Shown: positions 1 through 12,182 of the stretch, one piece after another | How positions within the stretch are numbered: position 1 is the first letter of the stretch | Layout of the letters: every line of letters starts with the position of its first letter | Assembly (NCBI GenBank): GCA_049724395.1 | Contig: JAUGWO010000158.1 | Location: forward strand, 124,001 to 188,000 | Direction: 5' to 3' | DNA from: Spongospora subterranea f. sp. subterranea | Lineage: Eukaryota > Endomyxa: Phytomyxea > Phytomyxea > Plasmodiophorida | DNA length: 64,000 nt | Made by a program: the position numbers and the translations under genes | The notes under the pieces: generated by a model | Databases searched by the model: none | What the model was told of the DNA's origin: nothing | Seen by the model: only the letters and a program-made list of their open reading frames with translations

Positions 1-1
1 T

Positions 2-259
2 TCTCTCCTACTACAAGCAATACCCCATCTCGAACAAAGTCCAGGTATAGTGGCCAATCTATCTGTGGTCCATCTGTTTCATTTACATTGCGACAATAGG
101 CTGCCTATCCACACTGCTGTTGTAAATGGCTCATTTTGGCGATATAAAATAGCTGTTGTAGACCTGGAATGCAAATATCCCAAAAAGCTTCCGCATTGGT
201 GTGATGTTGATCAAACCATGTTGAAACACTTCGAGAAGTTATGCGCTTTGCAAGATTAA
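2..259 (+). CDS. Inositol-pentakisphosphate 2-kinase, C-terminal part
   Basis: The frame is open from the left edge of the window, through base 2, to the TAA at 257-259, so only the last 85 residues are present. The stretch YKIAVVDLECKYPKKLPHW, followed by a predicted helix, resembles the end of the IPK1/IPPK kinase core, where a VVDLD-type strand precedes the C-terminal helix. IPPK phosphorylates InsP5 to InsP6 (phytate). The catalytic part lies outside the window, so identification rests on this C-terminal signature alone. It faces the VMA21-like gene tail to tail with about 75 bp between the stops. Confidence 0.55.
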   Translation, partial: SLLLQAIPHLEQSPGIVANLSVVHLFHLHCDNRLPIHTAVVNGSFWRYKIAVVDLECKYPKKLPHWCDVDQTMLKHFEKLCALQD

Positions 260-334
260 CTTTATAATGTACTACACAGTATTTCCTGATGACACACGTC
301 GTTATTAGAATATATTTTATGATGCAGTTAAATA

Positions 335-675
335 CTATTCGATTTTCGCCTCCTTGGAATTGCGAGTGCTAAAGGCATATATGGTAAATGCAATGCATAT
401 GAATTTGACTAATAATACAGATGCAATTCCACTCCATGTTAATTGCTTATCAATATCGTTGACTCCAATAGCTAAGCACCATATTATTGTACAAGGATAC
501 AAAAATTGGGCCGAACAGTTTACTGACTTGGCAAAATTAGCTTCATAAACATTGCGAAAAGTGCTAACGGTAGGACCAGGATTGCGACAGCAGTGAATAA
601 AAACACCTGCTGGCTCCGATCTTGCACTTCAGACGATGATGATGATGCCTGGGTAGTTTCCGTTTGGGTGGCCAT
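335..675 (-). CDS. VMA21: VMA21-like V-ATPase assembly factor (two exons)
   Basis: Exon 1 starts at ATG 673-675 and encodes a Ser/Thr-rich cytosolic leader followed by a first hydrophobic segment (VFLFTAVAILVLPLALF). A 56-bp intron at 472-527 (GTCAGT..TTAG) is removed, and exon 2 gives a polar loop, a second membrane segment (IASVLLVKFICIAFTIYAF) and a charged tail ending at TAG 335-337. Two hairpin membrane helices in about 90 residues, with LPL in helix 1, match the VMA21 family, which escorts the V0 sector out of the ER. I see no clear KKXX retrieval signal at the end. Another small two-pass protein cannot be excluded. Confidence 0.55.
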
Positions 676-1693
676 TGATTGAACTTGGGTGATTATGACG
701 CCAGTGCGTGGTCACGAGTCCCAACTGACGACAGGATTGAGACGTTGGCTGGGAGAGAGCTCAGACTACTTAATCAATGGGTTTCAGTCGAATATCGTAA
801 TAGCATATCGTGTTCGAAATAAATAATTTGCGGCTTTGTACCTGGAACCAACACTTTGGCTTTTTTAACAATAACACAAAACGCATGGAGCCCTACATAT
901 TTGTTTTTACATAACGCCCCAGCTCATACCCCCAGCGCCATCGAAATCATATTGAAAGACGTTTATTACAGAACCTTCGCTATTTGGTGGCACTAATAGG
1001 AGTGATATATATCGCGAGTACAGTACCGGGTATCAAATTTCAAGAATGCAATTTTCTTCCTGAACTGCATAAGCCTGGAACCGGAACTTTACGTCAAATG
1101 GAAGTTAGGCGTTGATTGTTTATAAAATTCGGTGTCGGTGTCGAAGACGGACCGGGAATGGCCTTATCACAATTCCAAATGTTGCCTAAACTGCACAAGC
1201 GTGGCCAATTAAAAAAAAAAAAAAATTCTACTTAAACTATGTAAGCTTGGCCAGTCCAGTCGCCCAATTATAAAGCCCTCAGCAAAAATTCACTTCCTAA
1301 TTAGTGTGTATAACACTAAAAAGGTAACCGGTTTAGACATCTAAAAAGAAAACTTGAAGACCTTGGAAACTAACGTCGTCCTAGTGTGATCCAATTATCG
1401 AATGTGTTCTTGTTGATGACTTGGTTGATGATATGGTGGTTAAGAGAATGGCCCATCTGTCCCATGCTGTTGGGTGCCTCTCTGTCGTGGTCAGATGGAC
1501 CGTTGGTGTAGTCATGACAATGTACACATGACACACTGTGTCCCGGTGGCCTGCGGTCAAACGCCACCCCGGCAATACGATACTGGGTCCGGCAACGACC
1601 CGCCACCACAATCCTGAGTAAACTCTGGTTAACCTGGCATCATAATCAGAACAACGCGTCGGACATCGGTTTCTATCTGTCTGATAGTTCATC
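676..1693. other. Intergenic stretch with degenerate repeats
   Basis: I find no convincing gene. Open frames on the minus strand at 1370-1695 have no family resemblance and overlap in different frames. Three loosely similar units of the pattern aactgcataagcctgg / aactgcacaagcgtggcc / aactatgtaagcttggcc occur near 1062, 1190 and 1237, with a run of A at 1209-1225. They look like decayed tandem copies. Confidence 0.4.
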
Positions 1694-2130
1694 ATGTCGG
1701 ATGGATTTGTTTATAAGCAGTAAAATCGAGTCACATTGATGAATGGACCTGGCACTTGAACTAATCAAGTTCGTCTTGTTGCTTGTCATTACAGCATATT
1801 AACGGTGGAGTTCCAGAATCCTCAGCAAGCTGAAGTCGTTGCCAAATCTCTGGAAATTGATCAGGATCTTCGTCTGGAACGGAGCCGTCGGTTGTTTTCG
1901 GTAAACGGCCTGTCGATGATAGTGTAGGCATTGACCTCCCACCATGCTCTATTAAATGGTGATTAACATATATGTATTATAGAACCACTGAAGCTACATC
2001 GGTCAAGTTTCTTCGCGTATCTGTTGATTCAATGATGGAACTATTAATTTTAGCGATTCAATGCGTTGGAGAATTTTGGCAGTCTTCTAAACTGAATACA
2101 CAACAGCAACCCGCATCAGCATGTTCCTAA
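1694..2130 (+). CDS. PCC1: KEOPS/EKC complex subunit Pcc1 (three exons)
   Basis: Exons 1694-1719, 1795-1923 and 1983-2130 are joined over introns of 75 bp and 59 bp with GT..AG ends. The protein begins MSDGFVYKHILTVEF and continues with NPQQAEVVAKSLEIDQDL, then VNGLSMIVTTEATSVKFLRV, the beta-alpha-beta-beta pattern of the CTAG/Pcc1 family (compare LTVPFP..AEIA..SL..D and the TEA..LR..V region). Pcc1 dimerises inside the KEOPS complex, which makes the N6-threonylcarbamoyl modification at A37 of tRNAs. The 10-residue tail after helix 2 is not conserved. Length is close to family norm (about 100 residues). Reconstruction is supported by conserved residues on both sides of each splice. Confidence 0.8.
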
Positions 2131-2319
2131 TGTATTTGTTATTTGCTATTGTCCAAACTACGTTTTCTTTTGTTTCAAAGTACAGATAGGTACCAAATAC
2201 CCGTTTTAATCAAGATCGGCCGTTCGGCCGTATTTGCCTCCGGTCAATTAGCTCGTGCATGATACATATAGATCGAGGGAACCGAGAGCAACTGGTGACC
2301 GTTGATCCTCTGTCTTATA

Positions 2320-3254
2320 ATGGAGAATGAACCCTCAACAGCTGGAGAATATCATGCTCTAGCCGATATCACAGAGCAGGCCCAGCCAGGAAGCCCAGCT
2401 GGTCCACATCGAGATCGCCGTTTTTTGAATGCTTTGGGAAGGTTTACCTTTCAAATTTTGACTACATGTCTGGTCATTCTGGTTTTGTTGTCCATTATCG
2501 CAATCGCATTTCCTAAGCGGCCCGTCGTCGCTTATGCATGCACAGCTTTCAACGGGTTTCATCTGGATCGGAAGCACTATCCGTTCTTTTACATATCGTT
2601 CACCGTAATAGTCTGTCATAAATGGCCAATCAATCTGGCTGAAAATTCTTGTCAACACAGACATACGCTCGGATAACTAATCGCAACATCTATCCTGTCC
2701 AGGTTATCGAGTAAGAAATAATTTTTTCCACGTTCTTAAGAACGAACCGTGACCGAATTCGCCATTTCAGGGTTAATGTGGACGTATATCATTGGGATGA
2801 GAAGGTATGCCAATGTGTAATTATTGATGGCATTCTCACAGACACGAATACGGCAGATTGCAGAAACTAAACTTGAGCCGCGGCTGTTCCCATTACGTTC
2901 AACTCGCGTGGTACAAAAATTTGCCATTTGTTTGTTTCGAAATTAATGTATCGCGTAGGAGGCGATACATACAAATGCAACAGGTTTTAGCAAATCGGTA
3001 TTGCGTCTACATGAACAGGTTTTGCAGGACGGTGCCCACGTGTTGACTGCGTTTTTTAACAGGCCCTTGAGCACATTCTTGACGACAGCCACGACGGCAT
3101 AATTACTATTGAATTACGCGGTCAGGCCAAGGCGGAAGCGTTTTTACGTACATGGACTTATCCTATAGAGAGCGAATTTGTTCACTTAAACCTTTCTCAG
3201 TGGAGCTATAAACCTTCTGGTGGCCCTTGCCCACCGGATGATTATCGTCCATAA
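2320..3254 (+). CDS. LEA2-domain (NDR1/TMEM106-like) membrane protein, multi-exon
   Basis: The ATG at 2320 gives MENEPSTAGEYH, a polar cytosolic head, one membrane helix (LTTCLVILVLLSIIAIAF), and then an extracytoplasmic beta domain. Introns at 2605-2660, 2711-2770 and 2805-2842 join TTYARITNRNIYPVQVIEVN to VDVYHWDEK. The ARITN.N.YPV pattern is the hallmark of late-embryogenesis-abundant type 2 / water-stress Why domains. The last exon (about 3063-3254) encodes a beta-rich tail ending CPPDDYRP. The region 2843-3062 holds at least one more intron that I cannot place exactly. Topology is type II. Function is unknown; family members act in membrane or lysosome biology. Confidence 0.55.
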
Positions 3255-3624
3255 AATAAACTACTCACAACGTGTTGTAATAATCCAGGATGAACCCTCC
3301 TTTCAGTTGTTTTACAGCGGGCGCTCAGAAGCTCTTTTCCAAAGCAGATTTTCTGGTCGAAGCCATACCTACAGTGGGTGTAATGAAACGGAACGTCCAT
3401 CTGCCTGCCTCGTTACCGGTCGAACGATCACTTTGGGATGTATATTAACATGTGTCTGAAGACGTTGAGAAGCCTACTTTGTTGCCCACAAGACAACCCC
3501 ATTAAAGAATAGTTTGAGTCGATCCATGCTGCCATTCAGGATCAGCAGCATACCGAATTCATGACCTTTGCGTTTTCAACAGCATTTGTTCAGTCGTAAT
3601 TCAAGTAGCCCACAACAAAATCAT
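3255..3624. other. Intergenic, no gene recognised
   Basis: There is a short open frame at 3220-3459 but it overlaps the 3' end of the LEA2-type gene and resembles nothing known. No repeats or RNA genes are evident. Confidence 0.3.
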
Positions 3625-4045
3625 CGAACTGGTCGTCATATCATTATTATTTTTTACATCACATTTGCATAACTCGCTATTGGGAAATCTAGCAGTGAAC
3701 GCTGAAGATGGTATTGCAACAGTTCATGTCATACCGCATTCAAATTGCGGTCCTAGATGGTTGAGACGTATGGTTTCTGTCTTTCCACAGCGCAGAAAAG
3801 ATTATCTTTACCTGCAATACTCTTCTTTATGACTAAAGTTCTTTGTGATGTTCTCGATCAGCTGAAACGGAATGACGTTCAACAATTCGTATGGTCAGAC
3901 ATGTCTTGTCAAATTCTTGAAGCACTTTATTACCCCTTTTATGGGTCATTTGTTTTACATGTGGTACGATCAGCTTTCTTGGAAGGACGAGAAGAAATCA
4001 TAATACTTGTGAAAATGTGGATGCCTTTGATTTGTTGATGGTTGG
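3625..4045 (+). pseudogene. Partial alpha-mannosidase duplicate (host gene pseudogene)
   Basis: This stretch parallels the 5' part of the alpha-mannosidase gene that starts 1.65 kb downstream. Shared segments include the leader (CTATTGGGAAATCT against CTATTGGGGAATCT), the active-site-proximal HILPHSHCDPGW region, seen here as HVIPHSNCGPRW, the DQLKRND segment, the (F/Q)FVWSD/E segment and WYDQLSWKDEK. The first two intron positions are retained as unspliced sequence, so it arose by DNA duplication, not retrotransposition. The GDPGW-equivalent metal-binding Asp is replaced by Gly, the His-Cys-Asp motif is lost, frames are broken, and the copy stops before the catalytic nucleophile region. Confidence 0.8.
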
Positions 4046-5276
4046 TTTATTACCGGACTTTGAATAGCTGCATTCATGGGGTGTACGTGAACTTGCCAGC
4101 TGTTTTGCCCTCCCGCCGAATCAACTCTAAGGCATAATGTCATCGACCTCCATCCATCTGGGCACTGCAATGCCCATCCATGCGGTGAATACGGCATGTG
4201 CATTGATGTTGTCGGATCAGCTGTGTTTTCATGTCTTTGCACAATGGCGGCAAAAAAGAAACAATGATTACAAGCTACCCGATGGGCAAAGCAATTCTTC
4301 AGTCTACAGTCAATAAATTTGACCAAACCAACGTTCAGAATTCCAATAAATTACGAATGTGTCTACCACGTAGATAGAGCTCGTTTCGGCAATGGTTCAA
4401 AATTCGAATCCTAAAAGAGGTTGCGGGTACTGTACCGTCGTCATTTTTGTTACGATGGATGTCGTCGATGATTGCTTCGAAACAGTCATCCGAGCAAGGT
4501 TCGGCAGCGGTGGGTATTTATTTAGCACCGATGAGTTCGTCAGTTCGTCTGTGGCGATTGCTGCTTGTTGTGGGGGTGATGGAAAAACCGAGGTCGAGGA
4601 CACTATGCGAGCAGTTTACTTTGACACAGGACCGCGTTCAATCAGGAAAAGGGCAAATGCTGATTGGGCCTGTTCCACCAAACAATCATGACGCCAAGAG
4701 CTCCAGGTGCCCAAACCGAACCCCGCGTGCGCCTGACGCGATTTCTGAATCGATTGGGCTCACCGGTAGATTACCCGTATTCGCGAAGAAAGACATATTT
4801 TCGAACCCGTAAATTGCCATCCTTGCCGATTATCATTGCAAAAACAGGGATCATCGGCGCCTTTGTGCTGATCAAAATACACACCGCTCTGCGTCAGACT
4901 ACCGGGGTGACGCAGACCAAGAACATCGATTTGAGGGCCAATGATGGCAGATCGATCAAGGTGTGTACCATCGGTTGTCACGTGGCGAGGTGTCAATCTT
5001 GCCCCGCGTGCCAAGAAGTGACCACCGCAGTTTGAAGTTCGAACCCCCACATGGTAACCGAAATCGAGTCGAAATCGCAGAAGGAGTGTAGCTGGGATCG
5101 ATCCATGTGTGTACTTGTTCACCAATAGATGTACTTTGCAATTTCGTGATTAACAGCTATCAACAGCATAACGATTTGACGATCTTTGGGCTTGCGAAGC
5201 ATTTCTGGGATTTGACTCAGGCTTCGTTTCGCCTGCACCAATAACGGCGGAATTGGCCGTCTTACGAGCTCGAAGC
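4046..5276. other. Spacer between pseudogene and alpha-mannosidase
   Basis: Open frames of 90-125 residues occur on both strands (for example + strand 4447-4812 and 4664-5035, - strand 4760-5125) but they overlap one another and I recognise no family. A small gene here is possible: the + frame near 4740-4900 contains YPYSRRKTYF followed by a hydrophobic stretch (LPIIIAKTGIIGAFVLI). I do not assign it. Confidence 0.3.
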
Positions 5277-8200
5277 ATGATGATTTTCACGTACATTGTC
5301 GTAAACTTGCTATTGGGGAATCTGGCAACGAACGCTTTAGAAGATGATATTGCTACTGTGCATATCTTACCGCATTCACATTGCGATCCTGGATGGCTGG
5401 AGACATATGAGGTTTCTGCGAGTCCAACAGCGCCGAAAGGGCCACTACTAACCGGCAGTACCCTTTTTTAGACTTATTTTAGACAAGATGTTTCTACAAT
5501 TCTTTCTGACGTTTTCGATCAGCTGAAACGGAACGACGCTCGAAAATTCGTTTGGTCAGAAACGTTGGTCCAGTCCAATTCTTGAAAGGTGTTATATCTT
5601 GATAGCCTCTTCTAGATCATTTTTCAGCACCTGGTATGATCAGCTTGCTATAAAGGACAAGAAAGAATTCGTAAAACTTGTTAAAAGTGGGCGTCTTGAG
5701 TTTATTGGTGGTAGGTCGATCACTGGACGTGAAAAAGCTGCATCAGTGGTTTACGTAAACCTACATAGGTGGTTGGGTACAAAACGATGAGGCATGTCCA
5801 CATTATTCAAACATGATTGACCAGACAACTGTTGGACATCAATATTTACAACAAGCTTTTGGTGTAACACCGAAATATGGATGGCAAATAGACCCTTTCG
5901 GTCATTCCGATATGACGCCGTCGATATTTCGACTATTTGGATATGACGCCATGGTGATCAACAGAATCAACTTTCAATCAAAGGCAGTACTAAAAACGGA
6001 ACACAATATGGAGTTTATATGGAAGGGCGCTAATCTAGGAGGAAATCGTGACATGTTTACTCACGTCCTTCACACTCACTATAGCGCACCCAAGGTCCTC
6101 TCTTTACATTTTCGCTAATAGCGGTTAATGGGAATTTCACATAGGGTTTTGATTGGGAGAATTGGGAATCAGAAGAAGTCAATGATAACAATATCGAGAG
6201 GTTGGCTAAAGACCTGGTTGAAGAGATGGCACGAAGGTTGACCGCTTATCGAACCAAGCACCTGCTAGTTCCTTTTGGCGATGATTTCAAATTCAAAAAC
6301 GCCAGACGTCAATTTGAGAATATGGATAAGTTGATAGGTAAGCAAAGAAGGATTTTGCCATTTGGTCTGATCTTGCCTTGTGTTTTTTCCAGAGTATATT
6401 AATCGCAACGTTCAGCAATTCAAAATGCGCATACAATATTCTACGCTTAAAGACTACTTTTCTGCCGTCGAGGCTACAAACACTAAATTCCCTACGGTGG
6501 TCGGGGATTTCTTCCCTTATGCAGATAACAGTGATAGCTTCTGGACGGTACTGACTAAATATTTGTTATTTCAGAGAATTGTTCACATTTGGGAATGGGG
6601 TTTTAGGGATATTATACCACAAGACCGTTTTTGAAGTACACATCAAGAACGGTTTCTGCATCTCTTCGGGCTGCAGAGATCTCGTTCGCAGTTGCAAGAA
6701 GCCGTCTTCCACCGGAAAATAGGTTTATCAATTTTATGTCAGAATTCGATAAGCTTCTGGATGCAAGACGCAATAATGCGCTATTTCTTCATCACGATGC
6801 TATAACTGGGACAGCGAGGCAACACGTGGTAAATGATTATTTAGAGCGTATGACTTCGTCTCGGAAAAGTGCTGAAGATATCACTAAGAAAGCACTGGCT
6901 CCCATGATGTCAATCAATGATTTAGGTGAGTTCGTTCTCCTTTCCCAGTTTCTTCATTTTCTTACTGGTTGACAGATTTTCCTTGGGAACTTCAATCCAA
7001 CCCGGATAGTTTCGGGGTTGGGGTATATCCACTATCTGTTTTGAATACACTTGGATGGTCCCGAACGGAAACCATCTGCCGCAAGTCAGCAACGGCATAC
7101 GCTAGTGTCAGTGATTTATTTGGAAATCCGATCGAATCACAGATTCATGCCATGTGGAGTGAAGAAGCAGTCAAAGATCCTGAAGCGATGCCCTCGCATT
7201 ATACGCTGTGCTTTGTATATCAGCTTCCTCCTATGTCGACTTCCACATTCATTATCGAGGTGCGTTCGTCAAAACCGTTGAAGCCTGTACAAGAAACGAA
7301 CATGGTTCCAGTGACAGTATTTTCTTCGGAAGGTATTCACTGGGATTGCTTGGTCTCAGCTACTGATGTCATCAACTGCAGTGCAAACGAATCGCGAACG
7401 CCAGGATTGTCATTTTGTTCACCTTGAGAAGGACAACCAAGATGAACATGCAGATTTCATATTGAATAATGGGGTCATCTTGGTTCGAATATCGCCGCTA
7501 ACCGGTAAACCATTTGGACACTGTGTATGCTCAGGACTTGACAATTCTGTTGCAGGGTTAATACAATCTATTCAAGATGTTGCTTCGAAAATTATTCTCA
7601 AGGTAGATCAGGAATTTGCACAATATACTACCAGTTCAAGTGGTGCGTATTTGTTCCGTCCTGAGAATGAAGCACAAGCCATCCCTGAGTTGAAGAATGC
7701 AAAACCGATTATCAGGATTGTCCATGGACTGAAATCTGAAGTAGCATACACCTCCATAGGCTCAATGACTATCGAGGTAAATCTTCCATTTGATGTTGTT
7801 CAACTAAAATATATTAAATTCGGTAGGTGGAAATATCAAAATCTCCTATTTCAAGCGTGTCCTCTCGTCGTGTTGAAATCAGGACTGGAGTAGTGGTTGA
7901 CGAGAATAGAGAGTTAGTTATCCGGTTCAACACAGATATTGCTTCTGGCCAAAAATTTTATTCCAATAATGGGGCCGATTTCATCCGTCGTCGCTATGAT
8001 CCTACTCGCTCAATTCCATCTAATTACTACCCATCGGTGTCTGGAGGACGCATTGAAGATAGTGGGCGCCGTCTTTCAATCTTAACTGGGCATACATCTG
8101 GGGTCACTTCTCAAAATTCGGTAATCTCTCAAATCTCACCGAGTTTGCCGTGACGGATTGTGTTTTCAGGGTGTTCTTGAGTTCATGGTCCATCGAAGCC

Positions 8201-9388
8201 TCAACCAAGACGACGGCCGAGGTTTAGCACAACCTATAAACGACCGGAGCAGAGCTCAGATAACGATGAGGTTGTTTTTCGAAAGCTCACAATCTGCTCG
8301 AGCAGAGGCGTCTCATAGAAAGCAGATGATCACAATCGATCATCCGTCTATCTTGTTGTATCCGGTCTCTGCGGATCGACTTACAAGCGAACAGTGGCGT
8401 GCTCGCATCCAAGACATAAAGGTTGGTTGTAGTCGATGAGTATCAACTGGCATATTTAGTGTATTCCACGTCAGGTTTTATCAAACAATCCGCCTAATAA
8501 TATCAATATACTCTCAATGATGGTCCGAGATAGCACAACCGATGAAGTAGTTCTCAGGTTGGAGAATTTAGCTGAAAGTAACGAGGTCGCTATACCAACG
8601 AAAGTGTCTCTTCAAAACCTGTTTCTCGACGAAGTTGGCAAAGTTCGAGAGACATCTTTGTCAACCGTATATGGTGAGCCATCAACGTCAATCCCCTTTG
8701 CCATGAAGCTGATCGAAGGCCTTCAGAATATCCTACTTTGTCCTCTCCCTCTGCGAGTTATCCTGAAGATATGATACAATTGAACTTCGATGTATCTGCT
8801 GAAGTTATTCAGACCAGTAGTATCGCACAACAAGCATCTGGTGTTGAAGCCGGTGGAGGAAAACAAAACTCTGGTACAGGTTGTATTTTCACGATTTGAC
8901 TGTTCTAATTTGGGGTCAAAGAGGAGGAAGGCGTTTTCATATCTGATGTTGCGCTGAAGGTTATGGATGAGGAATGTAAGCTCTAGAGTTTAATGGCACT
9001 GCTGTAACTTACCGGTTCTTAGCGCATGTCAATAATGGCAATCCCCGTAATCGAAGATTGTTGTCCTCATCAGATGAGGATATGAAACCTTTTTGTACTA
9101 GTCGGCCCACGACAGATTCGCTCGTTCGCGGCGAATTTCCGGTATAATCCTAATTATCTGGCAGAGAAAGATTCACAGGAGGTTGTCGATGATCCTCACA
9201 CCACAGGTGAAGGAAGACTAGTTCAATCTCCAGAAGAAATCGACCTCTTTCCCGGATTCAGCATTGTAATATGTATCGAGCTTGTTTCATTGGGCTTGAT
9301 GCTGTTGTTGGCAGCGTTGCTACGAGCGGACTCGGTGAGTTCAGGATCGTGGGAGGCGCTGAACAAGGATGCAAGACACTTAGTTTAG
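5277..9388 (+). CDS. GH38 alpha-mannosidase (lysosomal type), membrane-anchored, many exons
   Basis: ATG 5277 begins a signal peptide (MIFTYIVVNLLLGNLATNA), followed by the family start HILPHSHCDPGWLETYE with the zinc-binding His and Asp. Joining short introns gives RKFVWSETSFFSTWYDQ, GGGWVQNDEA, GWQIDPFGHS (nucleophile Asp), GDFFPYADNSDSFWTG, FLHHDAITGTARQH and, in the C-terminal domain, LEFMVHRSLNQDDGRGLAQP. One intron of 49 bp joins SSE to VQTNRER near 7331-7379. The enzyme trims alpha-linked mannose from N-glycans in lysosome or vacuole. Unusually, the last exon (about 9246-9388) adds a hydrophobic helix (FSIVICIELVSLGLMLLLAALL) and a short tail, suggesting a type I membrane anchor. Exon limits in 8440-9240 are uncertain. 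Confidence 0.9.
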
Positions 9389-9497
9389 TAAAATTCCCAT
9401 GGGACTGAAGATGTTCCATCACCTATACGTGAATCTACAAATAAATAGCATAGCATAGCGCGATAGACATTTGTTGTTGTTTATATGTAAATCAAGG

Positions 9498-12182
9498 TTA
9501 ATTATTCTCTGAGTATTTAAACCTCCAGCTGGATGCTACTTCCATGGCCCAAGGAAACTTTTCCAGCAGACTCTTGTTGAAGATTTTTTCTAAGGGAACC
9601 TGAGTTTGCCTATCAAAAGTACCCTTAGCAGAAGAAATGGCGTCTCATCACCTGTAACCGTTTGCACCAAGCAACGGATATTCGTGGATCCATGTAGTTA
9701 ATCTTTGAAGTGCCCAAAGCGACCGCCTTGTTTTCATCCTTTAGTTTGCGATCAAGATTTAATTTTGCTAGCCTGAACTCAACTCGTAAAACATCATCCA
9801 AATTGAGCAATATAGTTTCATTACCTTGCTTCTGCAGTTTTTAACATCGACTCTATCTTCTCCGGGTCGGTAGATTTTACTGGTGGAAAGCCTTTAAAGG
9901 AATCATATTGTTTAGACGCACACGCATGTAGATAAAGCTTAAGCGCATCTCGCTTAGCTATGCATTCAGCAATCTGGTATAAAGTTTAGAACAGACTCTA
10001 CAGAAAACATCAACCTATGCAACTTTTTCATCCATTTTTGACATTTGTGAATCAAACTGTTTTGACACCGTCCTTTGATGATTACAGAGGATAGCGACCT
10101 CTCTATTCGCTCGATTGTAATAAAACACTTTGACAGCGACCGTATCGGTTGGTGATGGCACAGCAATTGCATCTTCAGAGGAAGTGATGGTTGGCGTTTC
10201 TAGCTCCTAAATGCGCAACAATCGCGTAAGATCATATAACTGGATTGCGGCAAAACAGTACATTTTCGAGTGTTATGGATGCATTGTATGTACGGAACAC
10301 TTTGGCACTTAGACCAGGCATGCACTCATTGAGGTACTTATTAAGCTCAGCAGTCTAGAAAAAAACTTATTGCACAATAACTGACATAATAATACCACTC
10401 AATTACCGAGAGCCTGTCAAAAACCTGGTCGGTAGCGAGTTTGTTGCGACAAAACGCTTGCAAGTTCTTGAAGACAATATCGATTACCGGCACTTCATTC
10501 AGATATCTCATTGAATCTTTGCCAAGAAAATCGAACTCAACGAAGTTCGGTTTCGAAAATCGCAAATGCTCAACTCTTAAAGAACAGCAACCAACTGTAT
10601 CCGCTTCATCATCTGTCGACTGCCGCCAGTGCATTAATAGTTTCGCCTTCGTTGAGGACACCAGTTTTGTACCTTCTCGTTGCCGACACGCAACGCCAGC
10701 ACATCAATAATCCACATTGCAGTCGCCCTTTGCGCAGTATGTTCGTCCTTGTGCTTCATTCCCCACATATATTTCTCGCGGATGGATTTGATGTGCCTAT
10801 CCAGTTCTCTAGCCTGTTCGAATGCGTAAATACCATTATAATCATTGTCAACCCATTCCGGCCATATACCTTCTCAAATTTGTCAATATCAGATTGGCCT
10901 TTGAAACGAGAACTCGAATGTAAATAGATGTACTTGGTTGCGCCATTGATATTCTCATTCCAATAGGCGAGCCATGTCACTTTATCATTGTGAATCACGC
11001 CTTTCCAATCGTGTCCTAAAACAGGGTTCAGTCATGTGAAGCAGCAACAACCAAACATATTATAAAACCTTCAATAGGGCATTTCGGTATACATTCATTT
11101 GGACCGATGTTGAGAGTAACATCTTCTGGTTGAACCCGTTTCTTTACCTTTCCAGTTTTAGGGTGCTCACCACGTCCTCTAAAGAGTCCCGGCGGTTCGA
11201 CCCGGAAATTCCCAACCTTTTCTCTACATCCATCGACAATCGCATAGCCGTATGTTTCCTCAAGGCTCTTTTTCTCCTCGTTTGCTTTGGCTTTAGCCAA
11301 CACTATATCGGGCCTTGTTGCCAAAACTCGACGTTCCTCTTTGCTTAAACCCGTATTCTTTTTTAAAGCTCTTGCGGCGATATGCCATTCGTAAACAGGT
11401 GTGAAATCGCACTTATCTAGATCGGTGATGATATGATCTTTTCCCAGCACCTAAGGAAGCAATTTAGCGATCATATAGAACCAGGCACTGTCAGAATTTA
11501 CGTCGCTCCAATCTTTGAAGAAATTTTCACGAAATTTGGGATTTTTCAGCATATCAGAGTCGAGCATAACAGCGTAGAAGGTCATTATTTCTTCCTGGGT
11601 TGCATTCAAATCCACTGGTTTACCATCATACAACATTTTGATATTGTGTGGAACATATTTGGGTGGGAACAGAACACCTAAACGATAGAACGTCAGTAAT
11701 GACCCAATCACTGTGATGACAACACTATCGTCAACTGGCCATTATGTCGAAGCGTCTGCCATTTCTGCCCTTCGGGCAATGGAGGAAGGTTCCACCATTT
11801 ACCCCCTGTTGCCTCAGGCACGAGAGGTGACACCTCAACTGATGTATAATTCGATGCCGGATTGACTGGAATTGCCCCAACTTTGGGCCCATCTTTATCA
11901 TTCCTTTCTCCTAATATTGGTTTATCATCATCTTCACCACTCGATTCCCCTGTTGATGATGATCCGGGAGAGGAAGGCAACACGACTCTTTTCCGTTTTT
12001 TCAGAGGAGGTTTTTTCTCCTTGACCTGAGCGTTTGCATTAGAATCGTATGATTTAAATAACACAAATATGGACAATACTACTCACTATTGGACTTCTTT
12101 TCTTTTTACTAATCTGCTGAGTGACCCTCTTGAATAAAGGCACATCGTCAATTGAGTCATCAGAGCTAGATGAATCTGACAT
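9498..12182 (-). CDS. TOP1: DNA topoisomerase IB
   Basis: Start ATG 12180-12182 gives an acidic and lysine-rich head ([19 protein letters not shown], then [10 protein letters not shown]). The core follows: [42 protein letters not shown], the linker to [13 protein letters not shown] and [16 protein letters not shown]. The C-terminal domain has [19 protein letters not shown] with the catalytic tyrosine that attacks the phosphodiester, and a last exon [19 protein letters not shown]. The enzyme relaxes supercoils by single-strand nicking. About seven short introns interrupt the gene. It converges with the alpha-mannosidase gene, with the stops 109 bp apart. Confidence 0.93.

Noticed and set aside
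4970-5060. tRNA-like string with gaagttcgaacccc and partly complementary flanks
   Set aside because: The T-arm, A box and acceptor stem do not fit standard spacing; only ten of thirteen flanking bases pair.
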